Both the position numbers and the translations under genes were made by a program. From the NCBI GenBank assembly GCA_949751835.1, contig CATKHK010000021.1, forward strand, positions 372,001-436,000: a DNA stretch of 64,000 nt, given 5' to 3'. How positions within the stretch are numbered: position 1 is the first letter of the stretch; the number at the start of each line of letters is the position of its first letter. Under the pieces are notes generated by a model. It made no database searches. It was not told the DNA's origin and worked only from the letters and a program-made list of their open reading frames with translations. Below, piece by piece: positions 57,776 through 64,000 of this stretch. This DNA is from Blepharisma japonicum. Its lineage: Eukaryota > Ciliophora > Heterotrichea > Heterotrichida > Blepharismidae.

Positions 57776-59123
57776 AAAGAAAATTAAAAGAATGAAATTA
57801 AAAAAACTAGAAATTATCTTTTCTTAGCTCTATCATCTTTTAAACTGCTTTCCTCTTCTATTTTAGCAGTTCCTGTGCAAGTCTAGACTTCTATGGTCAT
57901 TTTTGATTTTTTGATTTTTTGATTATTAATTCTAATTCCCTGATAGTTGATTTGTGAACTTTTTTGTCTATTACCATTCTAATTTAGAGCATATTTTAGC
58001 TCTATGAGCAATTTAATACCTTTCGTGATAAATACTATGTCCCTCTTCTTTGTATCTTTAATGATAATTCTACAGGATTATCACCATAGCTTTTAGAGAG
58101 CCAGAAAAGTATTGCATCACTATAAATTTGTATTTTAAATCAAAAGATATTGATCTTTCTTCATAAGCTGGTCTTCTCGTTATGTGTCCATATTTATGAC
58201 AACAATACTGAATTAGAGTTTGCTAGGATTTATGCTTATTTTTTGAGAAATAAAGAATTTATCTTAATCAAATGTTCTAAAAGTCACTGACCTATTGAAA
58301 TTCATTCTTTTGCAGGCTTATCGGCATTTTTTTTTTATTTTGTGTTATCTTATAGTTTTTGAGCCTTTATTCAATTTAAAATCTATAGCAGCAAGATTAT
58401 AAACCTTAGGAATTATATTATAGCTATAAACTTGTGTTTTAAACCAAATATTATTGGCGTTCCTTCACCTGCGGCTCTTTATGAAATGTATCTATATTTA
58501 TGACAACAATATTAAATTAGAGTTAGCTAGATGATTATTGTTTAGTTTTTGAGAAATAAAGAATTTAGCTTGAAAAGAAGTTCTAAAAGTTACTAGCCTA
58601 TTGAAATCAATTCCTTTGATGACTATCAGTATTAATTTCTTTATTTTGTGTTAGCTTAGAATTTTTGAGCCTATATTAAGTATAAAAATCATTAGCAGTA
58701 GCATATAAGCCTTAACACTTATATAAAAATGAAAGGAAAGTATAATTTGCCTAGTTAAAACCTTAATTTGCAAGCAAATAGGTTTAAAAATGTTAAAATT
58801 AATTTTGTCTTTTGGAGAATCTTTAAAAAGACAGCCTTTATACTTTCAAATATATGGCCTAAAATATTTGCCGAAAATATCCTAAATTAATAGAATTTAA
58901 TAAATAGTGATATAAAACATTTCTCCTCTAAAGCTTGATCTAACTCTTGAGAATTTTAAATAAGTACAAATTTTCGCAAAGCTGCCTAAATAAAGTTTAT
59001 TCTTACTATTTAAATCTTTAAAAACATATAAAAAATTATTCATCCATTTTATCTATATTAAAATGGAATATATAGAGAACAATTTTTAATAAAATTTCAA
59101 GTCATTCTAGCAGTACTACCCTT
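57776..59123. other. Spacer with tandem duplication, between copy 3 flank and small gene 2
   Basis: About 1.35 kb with no intact gene. Near 57780-58000, short minus-strand patches look coding-like but are not open. From 58121 the sequence is a tandem direct duplication, listed separately. A short TGATTTTT repeat lies near 57904-57930. Confidence 0.4.
58121..58730. repeat. Two-copy direct repeat, about 304 bp unit
   Basis: Units begin at about 58121 and 58425. Both start TATAAA(T/C)TTGT, contain ATTTATGACAACAATA, GAGAAATAAAGAATTTA and TTTTGTGTTA, and are clearly diverged (many substitutions and small indels). No open frame is conserved between units. Confidence 0.75.
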
Positions 59124-59721
59124 TTAAAGATCATTAGGTCTTATTATTTCTATATAAGCTTCTCTGGCACAGCGCTTTAGACGAGAAATTGCTTCTGTAT
59201 CATCAGATATCAAAATTAAGTAAGCTTTAGTTATTGGAGAATACTCTTCAAAAGACTTTTTAAGATCTGTTTCAATTGTATGCTTGATTCTTCTCATTGC
59301 TATCCTTCTTTCTCACTTCATTTCAAGTATTTTTCTACGTCTAATAGCACTCAGCGCATTGCTTTTTAGCTTTCTTTCGTTTTTATTTTTAAAATCATTT
59401 TCATGTTTTGCAGCTTCTTCTTCCTATATAAAAACTCACATCTAAAAAGTAGTAAAAACGCTTGTCTAGTAAAAATATTTTTGGATATCAACTCAGAGCA
59501 TAATCTACAATCTCAAAAGCTGACTTAGTAAATTTTTCTCCTTTAGCTGTAAGAAGTAGATCTCTTTTGGAACTTACATAATCTATAAGACTTTCTATAG
59601 GAGCATGCCCGTTGGCTCTTAGAAAGTCTATTAAGCAGCCAACTGCACTCAATTTGTATTTTTCGTCTTGTGACACTGAGCTGAAAGAGCGATTTAATGG
59701 TTTCTTTGAAATAGCTGCCAT
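59124..59721 (-). CDS. Small accessory-family protein, copy 2
   Basis: With a 16-nt intron (59424-59439) removed the product is 193 aa, starting MAAISKKPLNRSFSSVSQDE. It aligns fully with the copies at 38260 and 62175: YKLSAVGCLIDFLRANGHAP, GEKFTKSAFEIVDYALSWYP (with a TGA-encoded Trp at 59488), KIFLLDKRFYYFLD, EEEAAKHENDFK, and EYSPITKAYLILISDD near the end. Basic helical second half with a further TGA-encoded Trp. The possible winged-helix N-terminal half is the most conserved part. Function unknown. Confidence 0.85.
59424..59439 (-). other. 16-nt intron in small accessory gene, copy 2
   Basis: On the minus strand it reads GTGAGTTTTTATATAG, one base longer than its two paralogous introns. 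The length is fixed by the frame: only removal of 16 nt keeps the conserved EEEAA block in register. Confidence 0.88.
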
Positions 59722-62174
59722 TTTAAATATGTCTAATTTATTATGATGCTAATTTCTTTTAATTCCCCATCTTTGATTTAAGTGATCGCTAAGATCAAGA
59801 ATGGGATAAAAAATACTAGAAATAAATCTATAGCCCAGCAAAATCAGTAAAATGCCATAGCTATATATATAATTTTTTTATTAGCTTCAAAGTTTTTATA
59901 TTGAGTATATCAATATTAGTAATATTAATATTAAAAATTCAATTATTAAGGTTTATAATGTTCTAGCTGTCAAAGGGGTTATAAATATTGTATAAAACTC
60001 TTCATGCTTAATGCTATCATTTATTTTTATGAATAAATAAATAATTTTCAAGAAATATTTAAAAATAAATCTTAAAAGAATGCTCGATTTTCAAATAAAT
60101 AACTAAGAAAGTCAATACAACAGTGAAACCGCAACTTTTAAAGCATTTTTTATTATTCGACCTATTTATATATAGATTTTGCCCGAGGATGGCGCTGTAT
60201 TGCGCCATCCTCGGGCAAAATCTATATTCTTTTAAAATTTAATGTCAACTATAAAATATAAATGAAAATTATTATGTGAAGAAAAATTAATTAAAATATT
60301 GTCAATCTAATAATTAGTATAAAAATTCTTAAAATCGCTATATTCATGAAGAAGCAAATCAAATTTTATAATATTCATTGATAATACATTTTTAATATGA
60401 CACCGAAAGTCAAAGATTTTCATCAAAAAACTACTTAGCCAATTTTCATCTAAATCTGCTTATGATTAATATTTATTTCATAATTAAATTAGTATAAATT
60501 TAATAAATTATAAGGATCAGAATTATCTATTCTATTATGTCCTATTAAGAAGATTTGCATATTTTCAGTTGCAATTATTTTCCTAAATATTCAACTAATG
60601 GTTTCCTCTATTTTACAATATTGCTTTAATTTTTTCTTTTTTGAAGACCAGGGCTATAAAGAAAGAATTGAGCTTTCAAAACTCAGTATTTTAGCACAAT
60701 CTTTTATTAATACAACATAAATTATGTATATATATCTTACCTATAAAAAAAATTTATAGAGTCAACTTAGATATAAAACATCAATGGATTTCAAAGAAAA
60801 TTAACTTTTATATTTTTTTATAGATTATTCATGCTTGTTTGCTTAATAAAACTAATTAATGATTTTTTATTGCTAATATAAAAATTGAGCTCCTTGAAAA
60901 TTTTAGGAGAATTCATAATTTCCATTTTTCAAGCTTTCGATCTCCACACTGATATATTTTATAAAATCACTTTTTAGTTTAATATTTAGTATCAGAAGAG
61001 AAAATTATTTCGCAAATTTAAACCTAACTTGCATATTAGCAAGCTATTTCGATCTATTTATCTTAAAAATATGAGATTTTTCCCATATGAGATAAGGTTG
61101 ATTGAAATTAAAATAAATCAGGCAAAATTCAAAGCTTAGGCCTTGCTTATATTATTTTAAGTTTACATTTTTTAAGTTAGCTTGTTTTGAGCTTTGGCTC
61201 TGCTTGCCATTACCTCAACAGCAGTACTTGCTCCAGACTCAGTGAAATATCATTAAAATGATAAGTAAAATTCTTTATAGGAAAAGAGTGTCTCAATTGA
61301 GCTAGTTGATTTTTATTTCTTGAAGAGCTTTATTTTTATGAGATCTGCTTATATTTTGAAATTGAATCGACTAAGCTGTTATGAGTTTTAAGAATTGCAT
61401 GCCAAAGCATTAATGCAATGTCCCGAGTAGTTAAATGAGTATAAGAAATTGAATCTTGAAATAATTTTACAAGGCAATGATAATTCTTTAGTGCTAGGCA
61501 GCAATTTTTATCTGAAAAGTTTTGAATTTATATTTTTTGAGATCTGAGTTTAATGTTTTTCATTTAAATTTATATCCTTCTTCACTTCTTCTTTTAGAGT
61601 AGACAATATAAAAAAATTAGTAAAATTGATAATGTCTTCAAAAATTGTCTTACCTTTGTTGATTAGCATTCTGTAAAAGCATATCTAACGCGATAACTCT
61701 TACAATGCAGCTTTTAGCCTCTATAGATTAGCCTTTATCATTTTTTGTCAAATAGTGAAGCCTAAAATTCTCATTTTATATAAGTTGAATGAATAATAAT
61801 TTTATTATTGAAATAGGGTTTAAATTTCAATAAGTAAAGTTTGTAGCATGAAACTCAAGTATATAAAATACCCTTGAATTTTTAGTGATTTTAAAGGATG
61901 TTTAGCAATTTTAGTAAGGTAAGCCTCTAATTTTACAATTTATAATCTAACCTCAAATACTGCCAAAATATTAATGATAAACTTTTGCCTTTAATTGAAA
62001 AATATTAGTTTTGGAATTGCTTCATCTCTGTTAAACTCAATCTAAATCTAATAAAATTAAAATTCGAGCATATTAAATAAAATGGTATTTTATAATTTGA
62101 TCTACACTTAAATTGAAAATAAAGATGAAGACTGAATAACAATTAAAATATTTTATAGATTTTTTCTTATTATA
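59722..62174. other. Gene-poor AT-rich region with hairpin and decayed coding patches
   Basis: About 2.45 kb with no intact gene. It holds the perfect inverted repeat at 60170-60227. On the minus strand, two coding-like patches lie at 61339-61512 (contains TTRDIALMLWHAILKTHNS) and 61172-61249 (ends MASRAKAQNKLT), in different frames. They look like the remains of one old gene of unknown family. The rest shows nothing. Confidence 0.45.
60170..60227. repeat. Perfect 26-bp inverted repeat with 6-nt loop
   Basis: The left arm 60170-60195 and right arm 60202-60227 are exact reverse complements, separated by TGTATT. The inner part of the stem (GCCCGAGGATGGCGC) is GC-rich in otherwise very AT-rich DNA. 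No mismatch occurs within the arms. Confidence 0.97.
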
Positions 62175-62771
62175 TTAAACGTCTTTAGATAATATAAGAT
62201 CAGTATACGTTTTCCTTATTAGTTTCTTGAGGTCAGTGATTGCTTCATTATTTTCAGATGTCAGAACTAAATAGGCTTTTGTAATCGGAGAATACTCTTC
62301 AGGACCTTTTTTTAAATCACTTTCAATTGTGAGCCTTATTCTTTTCATTGCTTTTCTTCTTTGTATACTCGCTTCATCTTCTCTTTTGGATCGAGTTACA
62401 AAGAAATTATAATTTTCTTGCTTATTTGCCTCTTTGTTTTTAAACTCTAATTCATGTTTCGCTGCTTCTTCTTCCTATATAACAGTTACATCTAAGTAGT
62501 AAGAAAGTGTGCTATCAATTAAGAATATTTTAGGGTACCAACCTAAGACATAATTCACAATGCCAGACGCTGGCTTTGCAAATTTTTCTCCCTTGGCAGT
62601 CAAGAGCACATCTCTTTTCAGATTTACGAAGTCAACAAGAGATTTGAAAGTAGCAGGCCCATTAGCTTTTATGAAATTAACGAGACATCCCACAGCTGAA
62701 AGTTTATATTTTTCATCTAGAACCCTTGCTTTATCAGTAATGTCTACTGAACTTTGAGGAATTTTGTCCAT
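62175..62771 (-). CDS. Small accessory-family protein, copy 3
   Basis: With a 15-nt intron (62475-62489) removed the product is 193 aa from MDKIPQSSVDITDKARVLDE; an in-frame ATG at 62816 would add a hydrophobic stretch absent from the paralogs. It shares YKLSAVGCLVNFIKANGPAT, GEKFAKPASGIVNYVLGWYP, KIFLIDSTLSYYLD, EEEAAKHELEFKNK and EYSPITKAYLVLTSENN. It is the most diverged of the three in the basic middle region. No giant gene lies between this copy and the previous one, so the small gene also duplicates by itself. Confidence 0.85.
62475..62489 (-). other. 15-nt intron in small accessory gene, copy 3
   Basis: On the minus strand it reads GTAACTGTTATATAG, phase 0, at the same position as in the two paralogs. 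Confidence 0.88.
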
Positions 62772-64000
62772 ATTAAATATAATCAACAGCATTAAATAAC
62801 CAGCTAAAATGGACATATCTGAAGGCTCAGGTATAGATGCTCATAAAATTATTTTAGATGCAAATAAAATTTGAAGCTCAAAAATATCAAAAACCTATTA
62901 TTTTAAAATTATCATGTGAATATTTCAAAGATAATATATATGAATAAATTTTTCTCCACCACATAATGATAATGCATACTTAAAATAAATTGATGTATGT
63001 ATAGATAAAAATAAAGTGATTTATAATCGATTTATATTATATCGTTGAGTGTGCAAAATAAAAGAAATAAATTATTTAATAATTTTAAGAAAGACTCAGC
63101 TTAATTTGATGCTAAAATTTGCCTATTTCTATTTAAATTGTTTTCTAATTTACAGCTTGAATTTAATTTCATTTTTTTAGTTTATTTTAGCTCTCACCAC
63201 TACCTATCTATAATTATAGTAAAATTGAAGTAAAATGGAAAATCGAATTTTTATCATTTCAAATTTTAGGATAGGAGGGAAAATGGAAAGAAAAGCAAAA
63301 AATATCTAATTTGTAAGCTCAAAAAATAGATAATAAATAGCATAAAAATAAAGATTTAAATTTAAGTATTTTTTTAGTTTAATGAACATAAAAATTCATT
63401 ATTAAGCTTCTATTGACTTTATTTCTGTTGATTATTGGCAATTGCTCCAATTCAGAAACTTAATCTGGCATTAACCTTGTCTTTCATCAATTTTCTAAAA
63501 TGAAATTTTTGACATGTGTCAAAATATTATTTAGTCTAAGATTTGAGTGAATTGATAAACTACTTACCCGTCCATATATGGAGATGCCTAATTTCTAAAT
63601 TTTTTCAAATCTGATTATGTGTTAAATTATTCAAATAATCCAAGAAGTGACAAATTAAGATTTCGAAGAGGCTTTATGCTAGAAATAAATAATTTAATTT
63701 TATTTCTGTCAAGGTCTAACCCTAAAGCTGCAGTCATCCTTAAATCAATTCTTCTTCTTCTTCTTCTTCTTCTTTATCTTTAGAAGCTTAAAACTCAATT
63801 GGAGATATCCCAATTCCAGTTCGCTTTATACAAACCATTCTCCATAGATTTTCTTTGATAATAAAAATGGAATTGCTCTTGAGTTAATCGACGCCTACAA
63901 GTTATTTAGAAAATTATTTATTGCTGCTGTTCAAGTATTAGTTATTTAGAAATTGCTGATATTCTGTTCAGCTTTCCTAGGTCAAAATATAATCAATCTT
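62772..64000. other. Gene-poor right end of window
   Basis: About 1.2 kb, AT-rich, no intact gene. It contains a (TTC)8 microsatellite at 63749-63772. A short minus-strand coding-like patch at about 63785-63910 (contains RRLTQEQFHFYYQRKSMENG) is not open for long and has no recognised family. Confidence 0.4.
63749..63772. repeat. (TTC)8 microsatellite
   Basis: Eight exact TTC units on the plus strand. Confidence 0.95.

Noticed and set aside
63716-63725. CTAACCCTAA, telomere-like
   Set aside because: A single occurrence inside the sequence; no tandem repeat and the window does not end there.

Overview
This window looks like somatic (macronuclear) DNA of a heterotrich ciliate, most likely Blepharisma or a close relative. 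Two independent signs point there. First, TGA is read as tryptophan in many genes while TAA and TAG end them; for example, the kinase at 995-2404 needs TGA to complete its D-I-W-S-L-G motif. Second, every intron found is 15 nt long, or in one case 16 nt, begins GTA/GTG, ends TAG, and has an A six bases from its 3' end. Stentor shares tiny introns but uses the standard code, so the combination favours Blepharisma. The genus is an inference. The genome is AT-rich with compact genes.

Positions 1 to about 30,000 hold mostly single-copy housekeeping genes. In order: a partial Ser-rich coiled-coil gene (-), a Ser/Thr kinase, a tail-anchored coiled-coil protein, an ABCA-type half transporter (-), Skp1 (-), a Pus1/TruA-type tRNA pseudouridine synthase, a GH38 alpha-mannosidase, a TPR protein, ferrochelatase, a tandem pair of paralogous coiled-coil genes, ribosomal protein eL28, a small one-TM protein, GINS subunit Sld5, a degenerate Ras-like P-loop protein (-), a small membrane coiled-coil protein (-), ARS2/SERRATE, two proteins of unknown function (-), tRNA-Phe(GAA) (-), tRNA-Glu(CUC) and striatin (-). 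Several stretches of 0.3-1 kb have no clear gene.

Positions 30,500 to 64,000 are different. They hold three minus-strand copies of one giant gene (about 2,270 codons each, at 30516-37319, 41870-48694 and 50053-56865). Each has a signal peptide, Ser/Thr-rich beta-sandwich-like repeats and a hydrophobic C-terminus suggesting a GPI anchor, so they look like surface-coat proteins. Related sequence extends into their upstream flanks. Interleaved are three copies of a small gene of about 193 codons (38260-38853, 59124-59721, 62175-62771), each with one tiny intron in the same place and a possible winged-helix fold. A decayed integrase-bearing element lies at about 40.7-41.8 kb. A perfect 26-bp GC-rich inverted repeat with a 6-nt loop stands alone at 60170-60227.

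The left part supplies core cell functions: protein turnover, RNA modification and processing, haem synthesis, replication, signalling and translation. The right part looks like a recently amplified accessory locus with mosaic similarity among copies, the pattern expected for an antigen-like surface gene family evolving by duplication and gene conversion.
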